Below, piece after piece: positions 21,529-32,429 of a DNA stretch of 64,000 nt. The stretch is taken from positions 246,617,919-246,681,918 of the forward strand of contig CM077643.1 in assembly GCA_039707465.1 (NCBI GenBank), written 5' to 3'. The notes under the pieces are model-generated. The model worked only from the letters and a program-made list of their open reading frames with translations. It searched no databases and was not told the DNA's origin. Both the position numbers and the translations under genes were made by a program. The DNA comes from Rhabdophis nuchalis (lineage: Eukaryota; Chordata; Lepidosauria; Squamata; Natricidae). Positions within the stretch are counted from its first letter, which is position 1. Every line of letters begins with the position of its first letter.

Positions 21529-22015
21529 AGAGGTGGCTTTAAAAATGGTCTGGAGGCTAATTTGGGTGTGAAATTGGTTAACTAGAGTGCTGATTTGGAC
21601 TGGCTTCCATTAGGCCCGTGTTTTGCAATGTATGCTGGTTTACATTTTGTATAACCCATGTGCAGGGAAACCTTTACCTTTAAGAAAATTTGTTAGATGC
21701 AACAGGCATGTGCTTTATAAACTTTATGAAATAGAAAAGTGATTGGTCTTGGTGTTTACTTTCATTTTTAAAAAGCGTACAGCTAAGTGCTTTGAAGAGT
21801 AGAAACTTATTTCCCAATAGTCTTGCCTAGAGATCATTTAGTCTTTTGAAAATCTAATTTATAAGGCAACCCAACTTACAATGACTTTGCACAATGAGTT
21901 CATCCCACCCTAGATCCACCATGAATCCAAGAAATATTCCTATTCATGTCCCGAGGAAGTAATTTTTTTTTTAAAAAATTCTCAGTTCAGTCTTCAAATA
22001 TACAGTATTCTAAAG

Positions 22016-22904
22016 CAGGGGTGTCAAACTGGATTTTTTCGAGGACTGGATCAGCATTGTAGTTTTCCTCCACAGACTGACTTTGGGGGGGGGGGAGAAA
22101 TGGGATGGACAGCAGACAGGATAGGTGGCAGATGGGGTGGGTGGCCTCCTGCAGCGGGTGATCACGTGAGCTCCTAGACACTCCCATATAACACCGATCC
22201 TGCGCGAGCTGCACTGGCTTCCTGTGGCCTTTCAAGTGCGCTTCAAGGTTTTGACGACCATCTTTAAAGCGCTCCATGGCTCGGGACCTAGTTATATGCG
22301 AGACCGTCTCCTGCCCCATACATCCCTTCGACCGATCCACTCCCACAGAGAGGGCCTTCTCAGGGTGCCGTCGGCCGGACAATGCCGACTGGCGACACCC
22401 AGGGGAAGGGCCTTCTCTGTGGCGGGCCCTGGCCTTTGGAACGACCTACCCCCTGAGCTTCGCACCATCTCAGACCTCTGCCTCGTCCGCCAGTGTCTAA
22501 AGACACATTTCTTTCATCAAGCCGGCCTAGCGTAACCTCCGCTGTGACTATTTTAATTTTGGGGATTTTAATTTGGTTTTTAGCGCAGGATGGATATTTA
22601 ATATGTTTTTAAATTTTGTATTTTGACATTTTGTATGTGTTTTTAAATTCCTGTGGCCCGCCCTGGGTCCTCTTGGAGAAGGGCGGGGTATAAATAAATA
22701 AATAAATAAATTCTACCAGTCAAAATGGGAGATGGAGGGGCTTGCAAAATGGGACATGCAAGGTCCTCCCACACCCTGTTTTTGCTAGCAGAGGCCCTGC
22801 TGGCTGGTCCTTTGCTATTTCCAGGCTGGCCTCATGGGCCAGATCTAAGCGCCACACGGATCCAGCCCACGTGCCTTGAGTTTCAACAACCCCCCTCCCC
22901 CCCG
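22016..22904. mobile_element. hAT element split by an L2 insertion
   Basis: Starts CAGGGGTGTCAAACTGG, and the right end is a decayed CTTGAGTTTCAACAACCCCC. It is flanked by a perfect 8-bp target duplication TTCTAAAG (22008-22015, 22905-22912). About 530 bp of L2 (22181-22710) is inserted inside. The rest, about 360 bp, matches the family at 61373-61697 (GGTCCTTTGCTATTTCCAGG, TGGGCCAGATCTAAGCGCC). Confidence 0.85.
22181..22710 (+). mobile_element. L2-clade LINE, 5'-truncated, inside hAT
   Basis: Very similar to the end of the long L2 at 3.4-6.9 kb. An uninterrupted C-terminal frame runs at 22224-22535 (FQVRFKVLTTIFKALHGSGP ... ALWNDLPPE-like). The 3' UTR ends in (ATAA)n at about 22690-22710. 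High similarity and an unbroken frame suggest a young copy. Confidence 0.9.
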
Positions 22905-22935
22905 TTCTAAAGCATGCTCACGATTTCCCTATCTA

Positions 22936-22937
<2 letters not shown>

Positions 22938-23002
<65 letters not shown>

Positions 23003-23003
23003 T
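22938..23003. repeat. (ATT)n microsatellite
   Basis: About 65 bp of ATT trinucleotides, beginning shortly after the right target duplication of the hAT element. Confidence 0.97.
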
Positions 23004-23037
23004 ATATATGCCACTTTTTTGCACATGTCTAAGACTA

Positions 23038-23460
23038 TGTATGTGTCAGCGTTCCAATTATCATCCAGAATTAAATCAGACTTCAAGGCATAGCTTTCAC
23101 CAAAGTTCCAATTTAATAAGAGAGAGATGTTGGTACAAACTATGGAAACATGAATCTGAAAGTTTCCTGGGTTACCACCCAGTTTAAAGTTCATGATCTT
23201 GTCCCCACTCTCACAAGTCCATCACATGGTCCAATCCTCCTCTGCCACGCTGGCATTTCCATCCATCTAGTTCTGGTCAGGTGCATTTACCCACTAATTT
23301 ACCCACTAATTTACCCCTCCCATTTACCCACTAATGAAACGGCATAGTAAAGAAAGAGAGAAAGTTTGGAAGGCCAAAGATCCTAAAAGGAATATGACTG
23401 CAGGCCTGACAGTATGATCCTTTGTCCCCTTGCTGTGGAATCAGCCTTCCAGGTAAAAGA
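23038..23460. other. Unassigned, possibly LTR-like sequence
   Basis: TGTGTCAGCGTTCC and the following bases have the look of a dispersed repeat end. A short direct repeat (TTTACCCACTAA) occurs three times at 23287-23335. I cannot find paired ends or a target duplication. Confidence 0.25.
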
Positions 23461-24320
23461 ACTTAAGTTTAAATATATATGGATTATACTAATTATACAG
23501 ATATATGGATTACAGTATATCCTAAGAATTTAATTTTCCAAATATTGATTGAACAAAAGCCTGTAAAAAGGAACTGCAGATTATTTGTATAAGGCTGTTT
23601 CATTTTTATGGATAAGCAATACAAATGAGACCTGTGAAAGTAGTTGAGTGTTGCTAAAGGATCATCAGTCTGACTTCAAAGCTGAACCCATTTATAGCAT
23701 TCTGATTAATACCGTTTGGCAACAATTACAATAACTTGCAAGGGGTCCCTGATTACCTTTTTCTTTTAGATGAGTTGGTACGTATAAATTACTTAATAGC
23801 CTCCAGCATTTTTCCCCCCCAGGCCTTTGATACTCAAGAGTATTCTTCTGCGAGAGATTATGGACTTGTTAGGAGATCAGTTATGGATATCGCATTATAC
23901 ACTAGGAGGGGCTATTTATAAGAAATTGGATCTTGTTATCTGACTCTGACGGGAAAGCCGGTGCATGTCTGGCATGGCAGATCGCATAGCATAGCAGAGT
24001 AATGACAGTTCTCTGGTGCTTTAGCTCTTGCTGAACAGAGCTTGTAGCTTCCTCATCATTAATCATGTTGGCTGGAGCTGCTGAGAACATCTTTACACTG
24101 TAGCACAACATAAGATTCCAGGTCACACTTCCCCGGTTATCATTTCACAAACAATCTAAGCATGCTATATCTCACTGAAGTCCAGATACCCCTATCAATA
24201 TTTAGTAAGTATTTTCTTTTTTTAAAAAATCATGATGCTGGGGAATGGATATGAATAGAGGGAATACTGTAAAAGCTCCTTGCCAGGTAAACATAATCCC
24301 ACTGAATCTCATTGAATCTC
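23461..24320. other. No recognisable gene
   Basis: No coding or repeat signal that I can support. Confidence 0.45.
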
Positions 24321-24322
<2 letters not shown>

Positions 24323-24381
<59 letters not shown>

Positions 24382-24439
24382 TTATTTTATTATTTTATTT
24401 TATTAAATTTATATACTGCGCCACTCTCCCTGAAGGGAC

Positions 24440-24520
<81 letters not shown>

Positions 24521-24574
24521 TTATCTATCTATCTATCTACCTACCTATCATCTATCTATCTATCTCTACCTATC

Positions 24575-24647
<73 letters not shown>

Positions 24648-24661
24648 CCTATCATCTATCT

Positions 24662-24705
<44 letters not shown>

Positions 24706-24711
24706 CCTATC

Positions 24712-24800
<89 letters not shown>

Positions 24801-24833
24801 CCTACCTACCTACCTACCTACCTACCTACCTAC

Positions 24834-24879
<46 letters not shown>

Positions 24880-24890
24880 CTATCTAACAT
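24323..24890. repeat. Large GATA-type (TCTA)n array
   Basis: About 57 bp of (TCTA)n, a 60-bp L2-like tail (24380-24441), then about 450 bp of (CTAT)n with CTAC variants, including a nearly pure (CTAC)n block near 24800-24834. On the other strand this is (GATA)n, the motif of the snake Bkm satellite. Long YLSI-type open frames here are artefacts. Confidence 0.95.
24380..24441 (-). mobile_element. L2-like 3' tail inside the GATA array
   Basis: AAATTTATATACTGCGCC and CTCCCTGAAGGGACT match the reversed 3' tails of L2 copies at 220 and 17660. Both sides are TCTA repeats. Confidence 0.7.
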
Positions 24891-24899
24891 CTATGATCT

Positions 24900-26099
24900 G
24901 CCTGTCTGTTCTTCCTCCTTCCCTCCCCCTCTCTCTATATCTGTCTGTCTCTGAATGGGGGGGGATGAAGAGACAGATATACTAGTATATAACTCTTTTG
25001 ATAATTAAACCTGTGTCCTTGATCTTTGTGATTATTGGTGTGTTATTAACTTTTTTTCCTGTTATTTATACCCTAAGCTGGATGGGACTAAAATTCTCTT
25101 TTCAATTAAAAATGGATTTCTTCATCATCTTGATATTTCCCTATAGAGTGGATATGTAGGAAGCAAGCTACATTCACTTGATTGAAATGTGGGGGAGAAA
25201 AGGCCTATTTTGGCTGTTTATAGCCTCTGAATATATATTCATTCATACATCAATCCTATTGAGTTCAGGTGACGTTTCCCAACTGGATGGGTATAAGAAT
25301 GCAATACCTTTGAGTAGATGTTCATCCCAGAATTATGCTCTTATAAATCTGTATATTAAACTGGTGGGAGCTTTATTGAACCGAGGAACTTCCAATTAAA
25401 ATGTAGAGATCAGACACACTGATACACTGCCACACTGTGAAGCCAGAACAATAAAATCATTCTGTCTCAGAATATGCAGCCATTCAGCATTTCAGACTTC
25501 CAAGGTGCCATGATCTGAAGTTCAGAGAGTAGATTGTTTACTGTGAAATACCACATTTGCATATGACAAGCACATTCTTTTATTTAAAAAAAAATCCATG
25601 CAAATGCTTTCACAGATGTCGATGTAAATAGCAAAATGCAATATGTACATACGTACACTTGGGGGGGTTTCGGCACTTGGATCAATAGAGAGTCTGCTTA
25701 TGCATTCTGAATTGCCCATTTTCATTTGGGAAAATGGCCCCTTTTATTTGTTTCTTACCGATACACACCCTTCATTTCATTAAGGGCCTTGGAAAGTCAT
25801 TTAAGTATGATATCCCTTTTGTGATAGGCTCGAATAGAAAATGTAATTGTTTAAACAGCTTGTGGCAACTCGAAACTTTAAAAATCTGTTCCTTGTAAGG
25901 CTGGGCTTTTTAGAATCCCAATGCCTAAGTGCCTAAGGAATTCTGGGAATTGAAGTCATCAGGTCATAAAGCGGCCATAGTTGCACCCTCCTGGTGTACC
26001 TGTAGATTTTAAGTTAAATTTAAATACAAAGAAATAAAGGGAGACTGACTAGTATAGCCATTTCAAGCTTTTTAGCTCTCATCAGCTAGCCATACCCTT
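24900..26099. other. No recognisable gene
   Basis: A stretch near 25925-25970 (AATTCTGGGAATTGAAGTC) resembles the inner part of the palindromic element at 36541. Nothing else is supported. Confidence 0.4.
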
Positions 26100-26369
26100 C
26101 TGGGATTAAAACTTCATATTAGGCAGTTGTAGTATCCTCTAGGCCACAGGTTCTCCTTGCTTTGTCAGCTGTACCAGGGGAGATATTATTTTTCAGGTGA
26201 GACCAGTCTATCAGGGCAACCTGGTCTACCCAAATATGGGACAGCATACTGCTTCTGCTTTAGATCTTAAGGACTCCCACCTCTGAAGATTTTCTATCTT
26301 TAACTCTTCTCCAGTCAGAAGACTGGTACCAGTTTGGGTGTCCTCCTGAACTCACAACTCCTGCTTTGA

Positions 26370-26730
26370 GAACCGATGGCAGCCATGGTTAACGAGGCTT
26401 TTGCACTGATTCATCTTCATCTGCACCAATTGAGGCCTTATGGTGGTGAGTCACTCCTTAGACATCTTATCTTGGGCTGCCGTATTGTACTCTACATGGG
26501 GCTGTTCTTGAAGAGTTCTCAGAAGCTGCAGCTGGTCCAGGAAGCAACAGTGTTAGATAGTTTGGGGCATTTCTCATTAGGCTCACATAATCTGTGAACT
26601 GTACTGGATCTCAGTAGGCTTCCGAGGGACAATTCAAGATGCAATTGTAAAGCATATGTCCATCTCAGATTTTAAAAATGGAACTCAAATTCCATAATTC
26701 TTCCCACAATCCTCTGTGGCCAGAAAATCC
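26370..26730 (+). mobile_element. Old L2-clade relic
   Basis: The translation shows VNEAFALIHLHLHQLRPYG, IVLYMGLFLKSSQKLQLVQ and a broken continuation. These match the L2 stretches RLMRQLRPLLD and LYMGLPLRCTRKLQLVQNAA. Several stops. It may begin further upstream, near 26150. Confidence 0.6.
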
Positions 26731-26864
26731 TATATCTTCATTTATTTGCTAAAAAGTGGCATAATGTACAAGAAGAGAAATAGATAGTTTGCCCTTTGCC
26801 TTTCTCCCAAGTCTGGCAGAAGGCAAAGCAATCCAAGAAGAGGATAGATTTAAAGGGTATAATG

Positions 26865-26990
26865 CAGTGGTGGAATTCAGCCAGTTCGCACCACTTCAGG
26901 AGAACCAATGGTTATGTTTGGCAAACTGTTTGTTGGAAGAAATCATTAGGGCAGAGAACCAGTTGTTAAATTATTTGAATCCCACCACTG
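26865..26990. mobile_element. Short hAT MITE (CAGTGGTGG family)
   Basis: 126 bp, from CAGTGGTGGAATTCAG to TTGAATCCCACCACTG. The 8-bp duplications GTATAATG (26857-26864) and GTACAATG (26991-26998) differ at one base. It looks like an internally deleted relative of the 370-bp element at 55611. Confidence 0.85.
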
Positions 26991-26999
26991 GTACAATGG

Positions 27000-27784
27000 T
27001 ATAGTGGGAGTGAACCTTAGGCAGAAGAAGAGAATTCCACAAGGCTGTATTTTCACATCTTAGGGGACTGAAATGACTTCTTGGAGTAGTAGTTGATAAA
27101 GATCAAAAAGTTGATTTGAAAAAATGAAACTTTGACTTTGATTTTGTTGATTAGAAAGATTTGATGTCATAGGAATGGCTAGTTATATATTAATGTGTAA
27201 AAGCAAAACGTTGAGGTTGGGGTGGGGTGGGTTCATCTTGGACTGTACTAAGAAGAGCTGGAAGTCAATGCCCCATTTCTTTTTTCTCTTTCCCCTTGTT
27301 TCTCACACCCCCTTTTCCCCCACTCCCTTTCCTTACCTTAATTTCCTATTTTCTTCTTCTTTTTTTGTATTTTATATAATAATTTTTTAAAAAGAGAGAG
27401 AGCAGTAGCAAACAAGATTGCATTGATACTTGAGTTGACTTGGCTTCATTAGACTAGGTTCTAACATGGCTAACGGTAATTGCCCCTGTACGTATGGACG
27501 TCCCTCCCTCCCTTCTTTTCTTCCGATCAGACATGTATTTAATTATAGAGGCAATGTGCATGATTAAATCTATCTAAGATTTAAAATTGTCACTTGTATC
27601 AAGGGAAGGAGGTGTGGACAAAGAATGGAAGCAGGATAATACTGTACACTGGCAGAAAAAGTATTGGGGAAACTTTCTGCAATTTTTATTCAAGCTTTTT
27701 GAAAATAATAAAGACCTCTGTGGGGGAGATCCAAAAGGTGAACTATGTGACTTCAGCCCTGTTCTTTTTGATGTGTGTCTTATG
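27000..27784. other. No recognisable gene
   Basis: Pyrimidine-rich patch near 27275-27400. No gene seen. Confidence 0.45.
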
Positions 27785-27786
27785 TA

Positions 27787-28641
27787 CAGGTAGTCCTTGA
27801 GTTAGTGACCATTTGAAGCAGGGGTGGGTTCCTGCCAGTTCTAACCTCTTCTGTAGAAGAGGTTCCACAAATCTACAGTGCCGTTTAGAACTGGTTCTAG
27901 CTTCCTCCCCCCGCCCATCTGCACATCATCAAGATGAAGAGCGAGAGGAGGAATTCTGAGAGTTGAGGTCCACAAGTCTTAAAGCTGTCAAGTTTGAACA
28001 CTCCTGGGTTTTCTTTTCCTAAAGGGTTAGGGGTGCAAGAGTCTTGTAACTTGACAGCTTTAAGACTTGCATGCTTCAAATGCCAGAGTTCCTGAGCCAA
28101 CATTTTGGTTGCTAAGCAAAAGTGTTGTTAAGTGAGTTTCACTAAATTTTACAAGTTGGCCACTCCCACCCAGTCACATGACTGCCAAGCCAATCCCACC
28201 TGGTCATATGGGCAGCAAGCCACTCCCACAAAGCAGGCCACACCTACAGAAGAGGTTCTAAAAAATTTTGAAACCCACCACTGATTTGAAGTTACAATGG
28301 CGCTGTAAAAAGTGACCTATGACCATTTTTCACACTTAGAATCAGTGCAGCATCCCCATGGTCATGATATCAAAATTCAGATGCTCGGCAACTGACTCAG
28401 ATTTATGACGGTTGCAGTGTCCCTGGGTCATGTGATCCCCTTTTGCGATCTTCTGACAAGCAAAGTCAATGGGAAAGTCAAATTTACTTAACAACTGTGT
28501 TACTAATGTAGCAAATGCAGTGATTCTCCTAACAACTGTGGCAAGAAAGATAATAAAATGGGGAGAAATTCATTTAACAATGGTCTCACTCAGCAACAGG
28601 ATTTTTGCACTCAATTTTGGTCATAAGTTAAGGACTATCTG
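27787..28641. mobile_element. Tigger-like MITE interrupted by a hAT element
   Basis: The ends CAGGTAGTCCTTGAGTTAG and TTAAGGACTATCTG are imperfect inverted repeats, with TA on both outer sides (27785-27786, 28642-28643), as expected of the Tc1/mariner superfamily. Without the hAT insertion (27819-28291 including one target duplication) it would be about 380 bp, non-coding, with repeated GTTACTAA / CTTAACAACTG words. Confidence 0.75.
27819..28283. mobile_element. hAT element nested in the Tigger-like MITE
   Basis: 465 bp, CAGGGGTGGGTTCCTGCC to TTGAAACCCACCACTG, with a perfect 8-bp target duplication ATTTGAAG (27811-27818, 28284-28291). Inside is a perfect inverted pair, AAGTCTTAAAGCTGTCAAG (from 27974) and CTTGACAGCTTTAAGACTT (from 28050), which could fold into a long hairpin or mark a further nested palindrome. 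Confidence 0.9.
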
Positions 28642-28824
28642 TATTCCTCTAAAAACAGGCAGGGCTTAGATCCATGGACCATCCAAGGTCATGACCGCAA
28701 GATGCCTTTGTTTTCTCCTTCTGTGCACAGTCCTGGGTGCTTAATGTTGATGGTGGGCTTTTATGCCCCCCCTCCAATTCCTCTGACTTGGCCACATCGA
28801 TAGAGAGAATATATGTGTACAAAT

Positions 28825-28983
28825 CAGTTGTGGGTTTCAATTTATTTTACCCCCAGTTCCCTCGTGTGCCCATGTGATGCTTCTGTGCATGCGCCGAAGC
28901 ATCTGGGTAGGTGGGCAGAGCCTCCTGATGCCACCACTACCGGTTCGCCCACTCCGGGGCGAACCAGCAGAAACCTACCTCTG
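28825..28983. mobile_element. Short hAT MITE
   Basis: 159 bp from CAGTTGTGGGTTTCAA to GAAACCTACCTCTG, with a perfect target duplication GTACAAAT (28817-28824, 28984-28991). The inside is GC-rich (GCGCCGAAGCATCTGGGTAG), like 46326-46482. Confidence 0.88.
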
Positions 28984-28994
28984 GTACAAATGAA

Positions 28995-29473
28995 ACTAAC
29001 ATGTCAAAGCTATGAACTGTGTGAATGCCCACTACAGCGCTCAACCCTGTAAAGGCTGGGTCTTATTTAATGCTGCATTGTGGAGAGAGAGCAAACATCC
29101 TGAATTCTAACTATTAGCATATGAGCTGATTTCCTGGTTTTAAGCTTTGAAAATTAAAGGCAATAAAGATCTTTATCAGCTTTGCTTAGCCGAATACAGC
29201 AGAAAGGTAGAGATTTGTAAAAAAAACAGTGGTAATGTCAGCACATGAGTACGCTTGCTGTGTCTTTATACATTGCACTGATAAGCTTATGGAAAAGTGT
29301 CACGCTATCTGTGTTCTAGTCCACCTAGAGTCAGAGGTATAATCAATAGCCATATCTTTGTTTAAAAAGCTTTTAGAAATGTGAGAGTAGAGCAATCTGC
29401 TTTTTCCTTCAAACCTATGCATATATTCTAAATTTAAAAAGTATCAGCATTCTGGTCTAATGTTTGCTTTAAT
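28995..29473. other. No recognisable gene
   Basis: Single-copy-looking DNA. 29090-29290 is free of repeat features. Confidence 0.4.
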
Positions 29474-29485
29474 GAAAATATTATC

Positions 29486-31463
29486 GACTTCCGGTTCCGG
29501 CTCCAGCGGCGACGGGCGAGCCTAGAGCTCGCTCGCCGCTTTGTTTCTTTTCCTGCCCCCCCACGGGGGCGAGACGCCCCGTTTTTGGGGGTCTCCCGTA
29601 AAGCCGGCTTGCCTGGGTCGTCCTCCCCCAGCGGCAGCTGGGAAGCGACCCTTGTCTTCGGCTTAGGTGGAGGAGGACATGCTGCGGGGGTTTTTCCCTT
29701 CGCCAATGGCGGGCGGCATCGTTCTGAAAATATGAAGAGAGCTGGCCGTCTGAGTCGGAAGGCTTCCCGGGGCTTCGGCTGCGAGGGTGAAAGTGAGTGG
29801 TTTTAAACATTTTTTTTTCCTGCTGTCAGCCTGGGCTGAAAGAACTTGGAGGGGGGTGTCTGCTTGTTAAACCCCCCCTCGGACTAAAGCGGCACTTAAG
29901 AATGGCTCCTCGCTGCGAGGAAGCGGATATCTTTAATCTGGACTGTTTGAAACAAGGGAAAGTGGTCTGCGGTTTGTCTTTGAAACTATGTATCTAGGTC
30001 TGGCTGATTTGAAACATTTTTTTTTACCACTCTCTCCTTCTGGCTCTGAGTCTGGGTGGTGGAAAATGGCTTCTCTTTGTCCCTGAATGACTATTTTACT
30101 TATGGAAAATTTCCAGCGTCTCTTTGTGATTTGGACTCCCTCTGGTTACTAAAGAAGAATTTTTTTTTGGATTTGTGATCTCTTTTCTGGAGTGCCTTCG
30201 TTATTATACTTATTGACTTGGAAAATTGTTTCTCTCTTGGTTCCTGAACTTTACAACCCTGAACTGAACTTTTGGCTCCTGACTTGCCTCAACAGCCCCA
30301 CCCAAAAAACGCCATTTTAGTGGCACTGACTTTAACAGCTAACCATGGCACAAGAATCAGCACTGGCAAGTTTAGAACTAAGGATGGCTTCTCTTGAATC
30401 TGTTATACAAACTTTCGTACAAGAAATCAAGGCCCAGAGGGCAGAAAATATCAACTTTAAAAAGGAATTATTGGACACACGGAAACAAGTGCTGGAGAAC
30501 ACACAGAAGAATGAAGAACTGGAAGGGAGGCTGGCGGGGGCTAAGGGAGAGATTAAAAATGTTACTAATGAGGTTGTGGAAATAAATGGGCATGTGTCTA
30601 GGATTGATATGGAAAGGATGACATATTTTTTGAGATTTCAGAATGTTTCTGAGGAAACTGGTGAATGTCTCCCTGAACTCATGAGCACAATTATAGCAGA
30701 CTATTTACATAAACCTAAGGATGAGATCAGGGGGGACATTGACCTAGCCTACAGAATTAACTCTGCATATGCCAGGATAAATGAAGTACCCAGAGAGATA
30801 CATGTTAAGTTTGTTAGAAGGTCAACCAGAGAGGAAATCTTGAAAGTGCAAAGAGGAGGTCCATTAATTTACCAACAAAAGGAGGTTGCTATCCTAAAGC
30901 AGATCCCAAGAAAGATTAGAGAAGCAAGAAGGAAATTTTCCTTCTTGTCCAAAAAATTGTTTGACCACGGGATCTGGTTTAGGTGGGTGATGCCCGAAGG
31001 GATGCTGGTGTTCTGGGAAGGAGGAAGAGTGAGGATTAAAACAGTTGCTGAGGCGGAAGCCTTTTTTAAAAAACATTCCTCTGTCCTGGGGGAAGATCCA
31101 GGGGGGGCAGGGGGGGCCACGGCCCCGCCCGCTGGGGGCCTGGAAGGAGAGATAGAAGGTACAATTGCCAAGAGACTTAGATCTAAAAACTAACTTTGCC
31201 TTGATTTTTTGAATAATATTGTATAATATAACATGTGCATCTGGATTTTTGTAAATGACTGACAGCATAGAACTGAGAACTTAGAAATATGTACTTGCTT
31301 TTACTTTGTAGTGTATGGAAAATGTTTTTTATTAATGATCTATTTTGATGTCCCGGTAGGGCCGACGACTTTGACGTGAATGCTCTCAAAATTTCTTTGT
31401 ATCCCTTACCCTATCCTATTGAAAAACTGTAAAACCAATAAAACTTTTTCAATATAAAAAAAA
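29486..31463 (+). mobile_element. ORF1-only L1-like (HAL1-like) element, copy 2
   Basis: 1978 bp, probably full-length, flanked by the 12-bp target duplication GAAAATATTATC (29474-29485, 31464-31475). The GC-rich leader begins GACTTCCGGTTCCGG and is about 860 bp long. One ORF of 282 codons follows, then 270 bp of 3' UTR with GCCGACGACTTTGACGTGA, AATAAAACTTTTTCAATAT and a poly(A) tail. A (TC)n array begins right after the second duplication. No reverse transcriptase is present, and no part of an ORF2 is visible between the stop codon and the tail. Confidence 0.9.
30345..31193 (+). CDS. L1 ORF1-like RNA-binding protein, intact
   Basis: 282 aa with an ATG in good context (ACCATGG). Residues 1-90 have heptad-like Leu/Ile and many Glu/Lys, a likely coiled coil for trimer formation. 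Residues 91-180 have MTYFLRFQNV and VPREIHVKFVRRSTREEIL, an RRM-like fold. Residues 185-243 have RKIREARRKFSFLSKKL and WFRWVMPEGMLVFW ... EAEAFFKKH, the L1 ORF1 C-terminal domain. A Gly/Ala/Pro linker and a basic end (AKRLRSKN) follow. By family it binds element RNA and acts as a chaperone in the RNP. About 36 residues differ from the copy at 52060. Shorter than human ORF1p (338 aa). Confidence 0.88.
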   Translation: MAQESALASLELRMASLESVIQTFVQEIKAQRAENINFKKELLDTRKQVLENTQKNEELEGRLAGAKGEIKNVTNEVVEINGHVSRIDMERMTYFLRFQNVSEETGECLPELMSTIIADYLHKPKDEIRGDIDLAYRINSAYARINEVPREIHVKFVRRSTREEILKVQRGGPLIYQQKEVAILKQIPRKIREARRKFSFLSKKLFDHGIWFRWVMPEGMLVFWEGGRVRIKTVAEAEAFFKKHSSVLGEDPGGAGGATAPPAGGLEGEIEGTIAKRLRSKN

Positions 31464-31472
31464 GAAAATATT

Positions 31473-31604
<132 letters not shown>

Positions 31605-32229
31605 ATAGAGCTTTTATGTGTGTATCTGACAATGACATTTACGATTGCCTTGTTCTTTGATGGCTAGTTTCCGTGGCTATTACTGTATTTCTAAATTTCA
31701 AGCAAGGGGAAGTATGAATTCACCCGATAAAGCATCTCTAATTTCCGAAAGGTTAAAACAGGCTGTATTTTCTTCCTCTGCATTAGGTTATTAAATTAAG
31801 GGGGATGAGGGGAAAATAAGGAGAGATGTGCAATTCCTTGTCTTGAAAAATCCACTATAAGTTTATAAGTGGACTTCATCAGTTTGGTTCCTCCCCAAAC
31901 CTTTCCAAAAACTGAGGGGGGTGGGATTACATCAAGTGTTATATGCAACCTGAAAGTGTCACTTGACTTGGTAAAGTCAATGTGTTGCGATACTATATTT
32001 TTACTCTCACTCAGTTACTTTATATTGTTCAGAAGCAGCTCTTATTTTGCACTATAAGAATTGAAGAAGACACTCAATGTACAGTTTTGACTCTTGTTCA
32101 TCTAGTCCATTTTTTGTTCATTTGGCTGGCTAGTGATTTACAAATTGAAGTAACCTAGGATAGTCACTTGCAAATCATGCACAGTACTCTATAATATTTT
32201 CTGGTAAGATGTATCTCATCTTCTCATCT
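31605..32229. other. No recognisable gene
   Basis: No feature supported. Confidence 0.5.
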
Positions 32230-32425
32230 TTCCTACTATCTCCTCCTATTGGTTTCTTATGATTTATCAATTGTTGCTTGTCACTTATGATTAATGACTA
32301 TAACTATAATTTATGACCTATTACTTACTGTTTATATGTACACTATGAGCTTATGCACCAGGGACAAATTCCTTGTGTGTCCAATCACACTTTGCCAATA
32401 AAGAATTCTATTCTGTTCTATTCTC
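32230..32425 (+). mobile_element. LINE 3' end with (TTCTA)n-like tail
   Basis: GACAAATTCCTTGTGTGTCC, CAATCACACTTTGCC and AATAAAGAATTCTATTCTG form a non-LTR 3' terminus that I recognise from squamate LINEs. No coding part is visible. Confidence 0.5.
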
Positions 32426-32429
32426 ATTT

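Noticed and set aside
24312..24887. 191-codon frame rich in YLSI
   Set aside because: It is the (TCTA)n array read in one frame, since the array has no stop codon in that frame.
24323..24890. CRISPR-like array
   Set aside because: Tandem tetranucleotides without spacers, in vertebrate DNA.
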